A stretch of DNA of 64,000 nt from Hoeflea_A sp963921345 (GTDB taxonomy: Bacteria > Pseudomonadota > Alphaproteobacteria > Rhizobiales > Rhizobiaceae), in contig CAWUFE020000004.1 in NCBI GenBank assembly GCA_963921345.3, positions 90,922-154,921 on the forward strand. The letters run 5' to 3'. Below are positions 1 to 11,442 of the stretch, in pieces. The notes below the pieces were generated by a model. That model saw nothing but the letters and a program-made list of their open reading frames with translations. It had not been told where the DNA came from and made no database searches. The translations under genes were made by a program, and so were the position numbers. How positions within the stretch are numbered: the stretch's first letter is position 1; each line of letters opens with the position of its first letter.

Positions 1-2
1 TC

Positions 3-3000
3 TCCGGGCTGGACAAAAACCGGGCCGAAATACTGCGCATCGCGCTCGGGGCGTTTCTCGGCAACGACAAAGCCGCCGACGGCCATATCAAGAACGCCGT
101 TGCCATCGCGCAATGGCTCGCCGACGGGGAAGGCACAGACGCGCCAGACGTTCTGGACGACTACGTCACCCGCATGCTCCAGATTTTCATTCCCAAAGAC
201 GCGGCGTATGACCTTGTGTTCTTCCTGGAAATTCCGGCGCTACCCGACAACGCTCAGGACGCCCTCAAATTCACGCCCGCACAGGTGCGTGAAATCGCCA
301 AAAGACTGATGGTAGGTCTGATCGAAGGGCGCGGAACTGTCGATTTGGAAGATATCTTCCTTCAGCGGGCCCCGTCCAACGGTCTGTTAAGCAGCTTCTT
401 TGGTGCAAGGTTCGGGGCCCTTGATAGCAATCGGAGCGATCCTCTTATCGTTGCCTATGCACGGGCCGGGCTGGAAAAGGTTGAAGACGCCGAGAAGGTA
501 GTGAATTCGGCATCCCCGCCCGTCGCAATTCCAGAAGAATTGACCCGGGCCAAAAATTTCCTCTCCAATGCGGTGGATATCTGGGACAACGCCAGCAATT
601 CACCCGATTTTGAGACCGAATGGCGTCGCATTCTCCCGGAACTACAAGCCTGGGTCAGAGCCGGATTTGCCGAGGAATGGCGGTTCGTGCGGACAAACGA
701 ACGGCTGGCGCGCAAGGTAATCGCAGCCGTCAACGCAAGTGACATTCCAGGCGCATTGAACGCCACACGCGACCTGGTTGAATTCAACTTCGGCCCGCTG
801 GACCTCAGCAAACTGGAAACGCTTTGCATCGACGTCCAGACAGCCATCATCACGAAAATCGCGGCGATCCTTCCTCCGTCCGGGGAAATGAGCGACCTCC
901 AGCAACGTATCAAAGCACATTCGGATCACATCAATGGCTGGAAGACTCAGATCAACGACATCCGGGCGTCAGTCGAGAAAAGCGTTATCGATTCTGATAA
1001 AGTTCTGATGGACACCGGGATAAAAGATCAGGTTGTCGAGAAGCGGGACGACCTGTTCAAGGTCACCGATAGCACAACGGCAGCGCTTGATGCCTATATT
1101 GCCGTTGTCGATGGGTTTGAGAAATCACTCGCGGAGGACAACGACCGTCTGGATCGGATCCACCAAAAGATCAAATCTTTTGCATCTACTCCCCCGGCCT
1201 GCACCCCGGGCAAAATCAAGGACCTGACTGAAATCGCCAAGGACATCGGGGCCTTCGTCGAACACCGCCAAATGATGGTGGCCCGCCTGTCCACCCAACT
1301 GGAACGGCTGGTGGTCGCTTTTGAAGCGCTGATTGAGGAAATCATTGATAACGACACGTTGCACTTTGTCACCGCTTTGGCGGGCATTGCCAAGGTTGTT
1401 GAAGCCGCAATTGGCGGTCTGCCGGATGGTGACAACAAGAAAGCACTGGAACGACTCAAAAAGGAATTCGACGACCACAAAGAATCCTTCGAAAAAACCG
1501 ACGATGCCTATGCCAGAGACCTCGCGGCGCTTTGCGTTCAGGCGCTGACATATCTCAGGGCGCAAGTGACGAATGTCAGGGACAAGATCAACAGCACCCC
1601 CGAAATTGCCGCGATCGTACCCGAGTCGCTTGAAGCCCTGAACACCCAACTCAATCGCGCAATCGGCTGGCTGGACGGGCTGATCGAACGGTTCGAAGGC
1701 ATTGCGAAACCGGACAGCATGGAACCGCTCAAGGACCTTGTGGCGGTCAGGGTCGATAACGTTCCGGCCAACACGGCTCCGATTGACACGTTCAAGGGCG
1801 AACTTCGCGACTGGACCGTCGCCCAGATCGTGAAAATCGAAAATCAGGTCGTCCTGGCGCTCGGTGCCATCGAAGACCAGATGGAGGTCTTTATCCGTGA
1901 CGCTCTGGAATCCCTTGAAAAGATCGCGAACAAGGCGCTGCGCGATGCCTTGGAGGCCGGCATTGGCGGGCAAACCTTGCCGTCAATCTATGCAGGCATC
2001 CTCAAGAGCCGCAACGATGCCTATGAACAGATCACGCAAATCGGACAGAACACTGTTTTCGCCCAGAACTTGTTGGTCAAGCCGGAGGGCCGGGAAGCGG
2101 TCAAATACACCCCGCCGAAAAGTAAAGAAGTCCAATACACACCCAACAAGGAGAATCCGGACACAACGTCCGATCAGCTGGCCGGTGACGTGGCCTGGCT
2201 CTATTACTTGCTCCAGAACGACCTCTTTGGCGGAGCGCGGGAAGACGACGGCAAGCTGTTCATCCGCACGTTTCTTGAAGAATGGTCGAACCTTGAGCCT
2301 ACGCCGTTGCGGGTTGCCCAAAAAATCGCAAGTATCCTGCGCGAAATTGTGCGCGGCGACATTTTCGCCGCCATAGATTTCCAGTTTCTGCGCCGACAGG
2401 TCGAAGACTATATCCTTAGCCTCGTGCCGACCAAGACGGAAATGACCTATGGCTACGGCGTTGCGCTGGGGTCAGAGGTCAGGGCCGCCACAGCGGGCAT
2501 ATTTGCGCCCGGCGAAGGCACCAAATTGACCATCAAAACCGGCATCTCCATAGACATGACCGGGGCGGTTCGCGGTGGCGCACCAAACGTCAACGCGACG
2601 ACCACCGGGGCGCTCGGGCCCTTTGATGTCAAACTTGTCGGAGACGCCTTCGACGCGTTGACGCTCAAATTCAACGGTGCAACCTTCCGCGCAGAAAGCG
2701 GCAAGAAGTTCGAATTCGATATTGAATACTCGGACTATGAAATCGGGCCGATGCTGGAATTCGTTCAGCAATTCCAGAGTTTCCTGACCCCCAAGGGCGA
2801 CAGCGGCTTTTTCCTGTCGCCGGTAACCTCACCCAGTTTCGGAATCAAAGCCGGGTACATCCTGAACCTCGGCGATTTCACCGTCGGCGCGATGGCCATC
2901 TCGAATGTCGGTCTTGCCACATCCGCGGTCCTTCCCTTCGACGATGGCGAAGCGCGGTTCAAGGCCTCCCTGTCCACACGCCTCAGCCCATTCACGATCA

Positions 3001-3596
3001 CTTATTTACCCTATGGCGGATCTGGATTTTTCGGAATCGAAGCCAATGCCAACGGGATAGTAGGATTTGAAGCCTCCTTTGAATTCGGAGGATCGGCGGT
3101 ATTTGCTTTTGGTCCGCTCAGCGGTCAGGGGCGGCTCATGTCGGGTTTCTATATTCGCATGTCTGTGGCCGACAATGGCCAGAAACTGACAGAGCTGAGC
3201 GCGACGGTGTTCGTTGGCGGATCGGCATCCATCTGGATCTTCAGCTTCAGCGCGGCGCTGTCCGTACGCCTTGGTATGGTGAATGGCGACATGAGCGGGG
3301 AAGCGATTTTCAGCTTCTCCTTCTCGATGGGTTTTTCGGACTTCGAATATTCCATCACTATGTTCAAGCAAGAGGCCAAGGGCTTTAACGGTCAAGACAG
3401 TGCTTCACTTTACGACGGACCCTTCGGAGACAGCCCCCTTCGCTTTGCCCAGCTTGGCGATTATGGCCGCATCCCGCTGGAACAACTTGATAAATCCAAA
3501 CCCCGCATTGACCGGACCACGGTGTGCCAAAGCCGCAACTGGGCCCGCTACAACACGTATTTCCACGATACCACGCCTGAGGATCCCTTCGCATGA
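3..3596 (+). CDS. Giant coiled-coil / beta-rich protein of unknown function (5' end outside window)
   Basis: The frame is open from the first bases of the window, so the true start lies upstream; the first internal ATG is at 174. About 1,197 codons are visible. The N-terminal two thirds are charged, heptad-like helical sequence (long E/K/D/R/L runs without glycine), consistent with extended coiled coils. From about base 2,430 the composition changes sharply to alternating hydrophobic/glycine-rich strands (many GF, GS, FxF patterns), suggesting a beta-repeat or barrel-like C-terminal part. I see no signal peptide (the start is missing), no transmembrane helix and no recognisable catalytic motif. 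The stop overlaps the next gene's ATG (ATGA at 3593-3596), so the two are translationally coupled. Function unknown; a structural or secreted role is only a guess. Confidence 0.8.
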   Translation, partial: SGLDKNRAEILRIALGAFLGNDKAADGHIKNAVAIAQWLADGEGTDAPDVLDDYVTRMLQIFIPKDAAYDLVFFLEIPALPDNAQDALKFTPAQVREIAKRLMVGLIEGRGTVDLEDIFLQRAPSNGLLSSFFGARFGALDSNRSDPLIVAYARAGLEKVEDAEKVVNSASPPVAIPEELTRAKNFLSNAVDIWDNASNSPDFETEWRRILPELQAWVRAGFAEEWRFVRTNERLARKVIAAVNASDIPGALNATRDLVEFNFGPLDLSKLETLCIDVQTAIITKIAAILPPSGEMSDLQQRIKAHSDHINGWKTQINDIRASVEKSVIDSDKVLMDTGIKDQVVEKRDDLFKVTDSTTAALDAYIAVVDGFEKSLAEDNDRLDRIHQKIKSFASTPPACTPGKIKDLTEIAKDIGAFVEHRQMMVARLSTQLERLVVAFEALIEEIIDNDTLHFVTALAGIAKVVEAAIGGLPDGDNKKALERLKKEFDDHKESFEKTDDAYARDLAALCVQALTYLRAQVTNVRDKINSTPEIAAIVPESLEALNTQLNRAIGWLDGLIERFEGIAKPDSMEPLKDLVAVRVDNVPANTAPIDTFKGELRDWTVAQIVKIENQVVLALGAIEDQMEVFIRDALESLEKIANKALRDALEAGIGGQTLPSIYAGILKSRNDAYEQITQIGQNTVFAQNLLVKPEGREAVKYTPPKSKEVQYTPNKENPDTTSDQLAGDVAWLYYLLQNDLFGGAREDDGKLFIRTFLEEWSNLEPTPLRVAQKIASILREIVRGDIFAAIDFQFLRRQVEDYILSLVPTKTEMTYGYGVALGSEVRAATAGIFAPGEGTKLTIKTGISIDMTGAVRGGAPNVNATTTGALGPFDVKLVGDAFDALTLKFNGATFRAESGKKFEFDIEYSDYEIGPMLEFVQQFQSFLTPKGDSGFFLSPVTSPSFGIKAGYILNLGDFTVGAMAISNVGLATSAVLPFDDGEARFKASLSTRLSPFTITYLPYGGSGFFGIEANANGIVGFEASFEFGGSAVFAFGPLSGQGRLMSGFYIRMSVADNGQKLTELSATVFVGGSASIWIFSFSAALSVRLGMVNGDMSGEAIFSFSFSMGFSDFEYSITMFKQEAKGFNGQDSASLYDGPFGDSPLRFAQLGDYGRIPLEQLDKSKPRIDRTTVCQSRNWARYNTYFHDTTPEDPFA

Positions 3597-6500
3597 ATAC
3601 CGATCTCCCCCAGAGCCATGACGCGGGTGAAGACGCCATTCCGCATGTTGCGATCCACGCCCGCGTGGTGCCCCATGGCAGCTATGAACGAAGCCGCAAC
3701 GGGGTCAGCTAAACCTACCATAAGGCGACGCTTCTGCTGTCGCCGGGCGAGGTCACGGATGGCTCCACGGGTGTTTCGATTGCCCATTGGCCCACTGCGG
3801 CGCGCGAAACCCTGTTGAAAGGGCACGCGGATGGACGCGTGAAACTTCTGGCTCAACCCATGGCCGGTGGCGATGCGCTTGACTTGGACGAAGGAACCCC
3901 AAGGCCGATCCGTTTCACGATTCCCCGGTTGTCCGCACTCAGCGACAAGCAGGTGCGCGATGTCGCCAGGATGTGGAGCGGCTCCCTCTGGCCCGCAGGC
4001 ACCACGCCGCTTTGGTCCGAACTCGCAACACGTCTGGTCAGAAGCCTTACGGGCGAAGCCGTCGTAACGAAGGAGGTCGCGGAATACACCGACACCGCCC
4101 CAGACCCGGACGTCTACGGGGCCGACGGCCAACTGGCTCCGAAATCCCAGCAGCGCCGCGCACCGGAAACCCTGAAGGTGTCGACCGCGCTGTCCATCGG
4201 GCACACAGACCTCGCAATCGCTCTGGAATGCCAGCGCGCCCAGGCCCTGGTGAAATCCTTGAAGCAATCCTGCGGGGAAGAGGCCCCGAAACTTGCAAAG
4301 CCGCTGGCCCTTGGCGTCGCGGACATCCTCAAACCCTACAAACCGTCCCAGCTTCCCGACGGCACAGATACCGAAACGAAGGCGTTGGTCGACGCCATCG
4401 CTGAAGAGCAGCCAAGGGGAAACCGGACCTTCAGCGAATATGTAGACGCCCTGCTGGAAGCCTCTGGTCTTGAACGGGATGACGTTGAAGAACGGCTTCT
4501 CAATGACCCTCTGGTGGTGGCCGAACTGCGAAGAAAGCGCAAGATCGCGCAGCGCCAGAAGCTGTGGGGCGACCTCAATGGCGACAGAGAGAAAGCAAGC
4601 TCTGACTACCTATTGATCGCCAGCACATTGCAAAACAAAGACAAAAGCGGCTGCCTGCCACCCAGTTGGCAAAGCGATGCGGTCACACCCACCCTATGCG
4701 CGACGGCGGAACCCGATTTCGCAAAGCTGACCCGGGTGGCAAACTACGCCAACTGGCCCCAGTATCGCACCGCGGCCGATCCCAACACCAAACCCGGCGC
4801 CACGACGGAGCCTCTGGAAGGCTGGGGCGAAGCCAAATCGGAGGCCGTCGAACAGGCCCGCCGCGCCTTTTTCACGATGCAATCCACCCCGAGCCTTGCC
4901 CGCGTCTTTATGCTGGCGGTCGAGGTCGAAATAGCGGACACGGACCTCGGCGCGATCACGACGTACGGCCACATCACACTCGACATGGGCGATGACAAGG
5001 CCGGATGCATCCCCCAGAACTGGACGCTTTTCCGCCGCCCGCCCCTGCCCGAAGCCACCCTGCAAAGCGGTTTCTGGCCGGTTTCGCGAGGCGAGGCGAA
5101 CTGCGACGGGCTGAAGGACCAGACCCGCCACTATGGCGGCCTGATGGTGATGGGTTTCGGGGCCGCCGCCACGCCGGAAGGCCACGCGCCGCGCTTTGAT
5201 ATCAGCAGCCTGGATATCCGCACCGCGCTGGAACTGGAAACCCAGCGCCGCCAGGGCAAACAGGCCGATCTTGACGAAGAAGCCGAAGCCGACGGCAACG
5301 AAACCGAAGCGGCGGCGCGGATGCTGCAACGTGAAAAGACGATAACAGCCAACCTCGAAAACAAAGCGAATGACGTCCTGCCCACCCGACAGGGCGCGGC
5401 CACGGACCGGGGCAACCGACGCCTGCGCCCCGGGGTCACGTCGAACCTGAAGTCCGACAAGACACACGTGGAAGATCAAAGCGATGAAGGCGACCGTCAG
5501 GATGTCGGCCTGACGCTTCTTGATCGCGGACTTCTGAGCGATGCGATCTGCAAGATGGCGACCAAGGCCGCCAAATGCGGCGCACTTCCGGACTGCACCG
5601 TGCGATGCAACGCGGGCGTCGTGATTGACGCGGAGGATCTGATCACCGGCTATCGGCTGCATGTCGGCAAGCCCGATCCAGAGGGCACAACGGATTGGCG
5701 TCCGCTGATGGCCCGTTCGATTAAATTTGGCACATCCGGGCCGGATGCGGGCCTCAACACTTCGATCGAAGGCGTCCTGACGAACCTGATCGGGCGCGCA
5801 GGCTCGGACGATCGCGTGGCTTTGGAAAGCGCGATGATGAACGCCCCGGGTCGAATGCTGCCCAGACATCCCGGGCGGTCCTCGACCCAGGAATCAGAGG
5901 CTGTTTTCGAAGAAGCCATCGCGATCTGGGACGGCGGGCCGATGGGGGTCGATTGCTCGGAACCCCAGGGCGGCGAGAACACGACAGGCGATGCGCTGAT
6001 CTTCGGTCGCACATTGTCGGTGCCGACCAAAGGTGATTTGCGCCCGCATAGGCTGCGCTACGGACAACCCTATCGCTTTGCGATGGCCGCAGTGCTGTCG
6101 GGTGGTCATTCGATCCCGCAGGATGCTTTCCCGGACGATATGAAGAGTGGCCCGCTCTCGCCTGCCACGGATCTCTATTACCCCTCCAAAACGATGGTCA
6201 GTAATGCGCAGGATTGCGACCCTGAATGTGACCTTCGCCCATATGTCCGCGCGTTGCGGCAGGCCAAGATCGCAGCACCACAGGTCACAATGCCCGAAGG
6301 TCACGCAACGCGGGTCAACGGGCCAATGGGTCCCGACCATGCGGGTACGATGGTCATCCGACGCCTTGACAAAAAGGCCGGCAAGGGCCGCAAGCCGAAG
6401 GTGACGTCCCGCGGCCAACCCAACATCGCCCAGCGGATCATCATGGTGCCCTCGATTCCGCAAGCGCGGGCCGTAACCCACACGAACCTCTTGAGCCACA

Positions 6501-9500
6501 AGGGCGTCTTCGATCAGCAAAAAGTCAGTGGCCCGCCCCGAGGGGCCTACCGCACCATTCGCCAGCTCAGGGGGGATGCGACCCTCCCGGCGGTGCGGAC
6601 CCGCAATTTAGCCGGCCTCAATGGGCGACAGCACTTTGCCAAGCGCCATATTGTCGACGATCCGAGGGACAACCTTGACCGGGGAGAGGTTCAAAACGGC
6701 GCGGTTTTTGCGCGGCGCGGTGCACAGAACACATCCTATTATCCTGATCCTGCGGCTGATCATCTGGCCATTCGTCTTTTGCTGCGGGGATATGATCGCC
6801 CGATCACCATGCAGGGCGAAGGGGATCTGATCCCGCTGGACAAGGCGGACCAGTATCCGCACCTGACGCCGGTCGTCCTGTCCTTGCGCCATGACACCAG
6901 CATGAAGGACAAGCGCACCAATTGGGGGGATTTCGTCCACAAACACCGGTCAGTCACTTTCGACCCTGCGCGGCGCGGCGATATCACCCGGGGTGGCGGG
7001 TTCTCCGCGACCGAAATCCCGCTCTACCTCGCGGCGCATGAATGGGTCGATGTCCAGATGTGGTTTGTACCGACCGCTAGACGCCTCGCCCGTGATTTTT
7101 CGGTTCTGCAGACAATGGCCATTGATCTGGCCCAGAAAGGCAAGGGCTCAATCGCCAGCTGCGCGGCCAATGTGGTTGAGGGGGCGTCGTCCCATCTGCC
7201 GGACGAGATTTGTGACGATCTGGAACAGGCCATCAAGGAGTCCAAGGGCGCGCGCGCCTATTTTGGCTCCGGCGGCATCGCCAGCCCGGCGATGAATGTT
7301 CTTTTGGCTTTGGCCGGGACCGTCCGCGACAAGATGATCTGCCACCCGATGCCCGAGATTGCGGCAACCGCCGAACTATGCGCCATTTCGGCCTCCAACC
7401 GCGCCTCGGTCGCCCCCGCCATCACGGCTGTGCAGCCCGGTCACTTTGATACGGAGGTGCCAGAGGCCCCCTGCCCCGCCAATGGCGTGCGGGCCTGGCG
7501 ACCTGCCCCCGACGTTCTCGAAAAACGCGTCAAAGCAAACCCCACCCCTGAAACGGACACCGGCGACGCGCCGATGGATACGGCCTGCATCTGCCCCGAA
7601 AACACCACCTCGCTGGACGTGGCCCACCCCGGTTCAACAGAACTGGTCCTGACTGGCGAGGTGGAGCTTGACCTGAATCAGATCGACACGATTGAGGTGC
7701 GCGCCGATATGGTCCTGCCCGGAACAACTACGTTTGACGACAAGTTTCGCGGCCGATCCTTGTCCCACCGGGAGGCCGACTGGTGGCCGCTCAGAGGCGA
7801 TCCGCGCGGGGCACCGGCAACGGACACTGTCGACCGTGACGGCAATGAGATAACCTTCCTGGAAAGCCGCGCCCTGTTCGGCTTCGATGTCGAGCGGGAC
7901 GGAAAGGTTACGCTGGCCCGGGCCGAGGTTACGCTTCTGCGGGCAGAACGCCTGCCCCGTCCCTTTGATGGGTCCTGCCGGAATTCGGTATCCTTGCGGC
8001 CGCTTTTCGAATGCCGCGACCCGAGGGTCCGGATTACCGAACGCCATATCTTTCCGGACGGCAAAGCGCGGCGCATGCAGGTCAGCATCAACGGTCTGGC
8101 GCGCACCGCAGAGTTCATGCGGACCATCGACCGCCGGGCGCGTCCAGGCGATCCCTGGATCGGGAAGGACGGTCCTGCCTATGGCGTGGGCGATCTTGTC
8201 CCGGCAGAAGGGCTCAGCCCCCTCGATCAGGAAAACCGCTCGGCCACCGTGGAAGCGATCCTTCCCGCCACGATCCGCCCCGCAAAACCCGATGCCGACG
8301 CCCTGAAGCCCGGTTTCCGGTGGCACCCGGCACCCGATCAGCCTGCCGAAATTCGCAAAGGCCGGCTGTACCGTCGCCGCTCGTCTATCATTCGCATCCC
8401 CCTTGGACGCGAGTGGTTTTCCAGCGGAGAAGACGAAAAGCTCGGCATTGTCCTGTGGCCCCCGACGCTGATCGCCTCCAACACCGGCCTTGCCAAAAAC
8501 AAGGCTCTGATCCGAAGGCCGTATCAGGAAGGCGGGAACAGGGTTGTGAAACTCGACGGGACACAGCTGGAAGGTTGCCGCCCAGAGGACACTCCGGCGG
8601 CGGCGGAGGCGCTTGATCCGGCGACCGACATTCCGCCCTTCGAAGACAGCCACCTTGGCCCCGGCGGGCGATTTGTATCCCGTCGCGGCGCTGATCCAGT
8701 GCGCGTCGGCGAACCACACAAACAGATTTTCTTCGCACCGTCCGACTTTCCCGATCTGGAAAAGGGAGCCGACCACATTGGCAAGGCGACGCTGGTGCGC
8801 AATGTTCTGATGCCGCTGTCCGACGAATCCCAGGCCGGACAGCGCGAGAACGCAGATGGCTCACCGGCCGATGCCGAAGAACCTTTGCCGCCGATGCTGG
8901 TTTCTCTTCTCACCTATGAGCCACGCTTCGATGCCAGGAAGGAAGAATGGTACGTCGAAGTTGAACTCGCCGACAGTCCAGCGGCGGAAACCTTCGTAAG
9001 GCTGGGCCTTGTCCGCTATCAGCCGCACACCCGCCCGGAGCTGCGCTGTTCCCGACCGGTCGAACAATGGATTCAGCCCTTGCCGGTGCGCGAAGTCGAA
9101 GTCTGGCGTCATGAGAAGGACGACGGTTGGCGCGTGCGCATGTGCGGGCGAACTTTCGACCGCCGCCGCCTTTCAGCAATCGCCATCAGCGCAATCAACC
9201 CCGAAACGTCAACCTACCCCGGTTGCGCCGCCGATCTGGACGGTGTCGTCAAGGGGGGCGATGCCGCCCCGCTGATGTCAATTGAGGTGCGCCGCAGGGG
9301 CATCGATGCCGCCGGTAGCCCGTTTGTGGAAACTATTCCTCTGCCCGTGCCCGCCATGGGCAAGGAGAGCCTGCTATTAAGACCGCTGGACTATGACACC
9401 AGCGTGGTGAAGTTCGATCACAAATTTGTACCCGAGAGCGGATACATGCTGGCCGGTCGAGTTCTGGTCGAATGCGGTGTCGTCAGTCGCGGTGACGGCG

Positions 9501-9799
9501 TTTGGGCGGCTGTCATACCAGATCAGGCTCTGGGGGACCCGGATGATTTTAATGACATCGAAATCTTTGTTGAAGACGTGGAACGATCCGAGGTGGACAA
9601 CCCCATGATGGTCGAAGAACGCGACGCGATGCCGGTGCTTTCGGTCGCAAGCATCACCGCAGAACCGACAAAGGCACCGCCAACCGGCAACGGAACGGAA
9701 CCCCCACCCGAGGGGTTGCTTGCCGCGTCCTTCGATCTTGGTGGTCCCCGCTTCAGCGGTCACTTCGCGCTGGCAACGCTTGCCAAGCAACGGCACTGA
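3593..9799 (+). CDS. Giant (~2,069-codon) protein of unknown function, interrupted by an in-frame TAA at codon 40
   Basis: An ATG at 3593 overlaps the previous stop by ATGA, the usual mark of a coupled start. This frame meets TAA at 3710-3712 after 39 codons and is then open without interruption to 9799. Sequence on both sides of the TAA is equally protein-like. Downstream translation alone could begin at TTG 3815, but no Shine-Dalgarno precedes it, so the simplest reading is a nonsense mutation or sequencing error in a formerly continuous gene. The product is rich in charged residues and prolines, contains several Cys-containing patches and stretches resembling beta-sandwich repeats, and has no motif I can assign. 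It sits between the giant coiled-coil gene and a secreted metalloprotease, probably in one operon. Function unknown. Confidence 0.7.
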
Positions 9800-9853
9800 A
9801 GATTTGATCCCTCGCCCTACAAGATGCGTCAACAAAGCAAAAGGAACCTCGCA

Positions 9854-10444
9854 ATGCACACCAGGATTCTCGCCATCCTTTGTTTACTCGTTGGAGTCCA
9901 AGCACAGGCTTTCGATACCAATGGGTCAAGCTGGGGCCATTTGTCCAAACCCAGAGTTGTCGAATTTGCGGTTTGCGACCAGGGACTAGGGAAAGAGGAA
10001 AAAGACCGCATTGCCGCCGCGCTCAATGAATGGAGTGTCAAGGATCGCCTGTTGCTCCGCATCGATGACAGCCAACAATGCGATACCAACCCCAAGATCG
10101 GGGAGTGCCTGAAAATTAATGTCATCGATCGCGGTCCATTGACCGGGCTTGCACCCGAATTCCAGACGCCGGGTGGTGCAACATTCAGGTGCACCGACAA
10201 GAAAAAAATGCTGGGCTGCAGTATTCGGATCAGCGACAGCGGTGCGATATTCACGGGCACGGGTGCGGTTCCGAAAGACAAATACGATCTGATGTCAGTC
10301 GTATTGCACGAAGTTGGCCATTGCATAGGCCTCGCACATTCAACCGAATCGACTGCGGTCATGTTCGAAGGGATTGAGCTTGGAAAGGCCAAGCGGGCGA
10401 TTACATCCGACGACAAGGCCGGACGGGACGCGCTTTACAAATAG
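9854..10444 (+). CDS. Secreted matrixin-type zinc metalloprotease
   Basis: The 196-residue product begins with a short positive n-region and hydrophobic core ending AQA-F, a signal peptide cut near residue 19. The start at 9854 is preferred over an in-frame ATG at 9824 because AAAGGAA lies just upstream of 9854 and the signal peptide then starts the protein. The zinc-binding signature HEVGHCIGLAHS begins at residue 152 (His152, Glu153, His156, His162), the extended HExxHxxGxxH of metzincins, followed by a Met in SxAVMF that fits the met-turn. It probably cleaves proteins outside the cytoplasm. It follows the two giant genes by 54 bp on the same strand; a role in processing their products is inference only. 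Four cysteines could form disulphides. Confidence 0.85.
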   Translation: MHTRILAILCLLVGVQAQAFDTNGSSWGHLSKPRVVEFAVCDQGLGKEEKDRIAAALNEWSVKDRLLLRIDDSQQCDTNPKIGECLKINVIDRGPLTGLAPEFQTPGGATFRCTDKKKMLGCSIRISDSGAIFTGTGAVPKDKYDLMSVVLHEVGHCIGLAHSTESTAVMFEGIELGKAKRAITSDDKAGRDALYK

Positions 10445-10788
10445 CCCCCGACGATCCGATCAACGCATCCTTGTTGCAGCCCAGGATTGGATTAACGCCT
10501 GACCGGATACGCACAAGAAACCTCAAAGGCATGGAGTAAGCGATAAATATGGGAATTATATGCGAAAGTATATAATTCCCATAAATATCGACCATCCCAG
10601 GTTCATAGATGCGACGAAGCAATGTCTCAGTCATCGCGCTGCCTTCCCACGATCATCGGCCCGATCGATTGTATGCCTGCGCAAGACGGCGTCGGCCCGC
10701 CTCAGCGCCTCGTCTGCGTGTTTCGACGTTTTCCTGAGTCCAACGGCATTTCTCGGCATCTTGCGCCTTGCGGCGGTTGCTGGCTGCG
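10445..10788. other. Intergenic stretch without a convincing gene
   Basis: No reading frame here has a start, ribosome site and protein-like composition together. The stretch holds the AT-rich inverted repeat listed separately at 10548-10583 and otherwise looks like decayed sequence between the protease gene and IS remnants. Confidence 0.6.
10548..10583. repeat. AT-rich inverted repeat, 14-bp arms, 8-nt spacer
   Basis: The arms TATGGGAATTATAT and ATATAATTCCCATA are perfect complements separated by GCGAAAGT. There is no GC-rich stem or T-run, so it is not a typical intrinsic terminator. The geometry resembles a recombinase core site or a dimeric-protein operator. No adjacent integrase gene is visible. 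Confidence 0.7.
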
Positions 10789-10888
10789 CATTCCGATAAA
10801 ACCGGCCACTGATTCCGATCAATATCCGGCCACCCATTCCGATTTCATCCCGGCCGGCATTCCGATTTGATGCCGGCCACCTTGTGAA
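10789..10888. mobile_element. Remnant of an IS end with repeated ATTCCGAT / CCGGCCAC units
   Basis: ATTCCGAT occurs at least four times within 100 bp, interleaved with CCGGCCAC or GCCGGC blocks. Multiple short terminal repeats of this style are typical of IS21-family ends. No matching transposase remains next to it, so I read it as an orphan end. Family assignment is tentative. Confidence 0.4.
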
Positions 10889-11442
10889 GATCCCTGGGTC
10901 GTTGTTGCTGTTTGTTTCAAGATGGTTTCGCAGTCAAGTTTCGGTGTGCTTTTCTCCTCTGATTGAGTTCCCTGATATAGGTCTTCGGCTTGTCATCAAG
11001 CACGGCGCAGGCCGTCCCGGTAGTCCAAAGGAGGGACCCGCGCGCGCCGCGAAGAGACCGCCACTGGTTGATCGCAGCGGCGCGCGTGGGAGGTTCCTGT
11101 GGACCCACCGGGGCGGGCGTGAGGTTGGTTCGGATCAAGCCGATGGCTCTGTCTCATTTTGCTCGGCGGACACTTCAGCGTTCAGGGGCCGCTGTTTTCG
11201 CGTCGGCTCATGATACGGCGAATTGAGAATGGGGTGGTAAAGTAGACTTGTCACAAATCTTCCAATAATCGATGTCCATACGGTTCACCACATTACACGA
11301 ATCTTCGCTTTTGAACTGCATCGAGAATCGGTATGTTGCCGGCTGCATTTGCGAGATTTTTTAGCGCGCAAGAGCATCGCGTCCGTCATACTGAATTTCT
11401 TCGGAGGCGAAATTGTCGCGCACGCTTTGCTTGTGCAGCTAA
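10889..11442. other. Gene-free stretch between IS remnants
   Basis: Several short open frames exist on both strands but none has a ribosome site and a plausible protein sequence. No terminator or promoter could be assigned. It ends at the TAA target of the first IS427-type element. Confidence 0.5.

Noticed and set aside
3710..3712. Recoded stop (selenocysteine/pyrrolysine)
   Set aside because: The codon is TAA; no recoding system uses it in this group and no stem-loop follows.
4694..5869. 391-codon antisense frame within the giant gene
   Set aside because: No ribosome site, Arg/Gly/Ala-biased composition, fully inside a protein-like gene on the other strand.
10401..10634. tRNA or gene-end attachment site in the junction after the protease
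   Set aside because: No cloverleaf could be formed and the direct repeat expected of an att pair was not found in the window.
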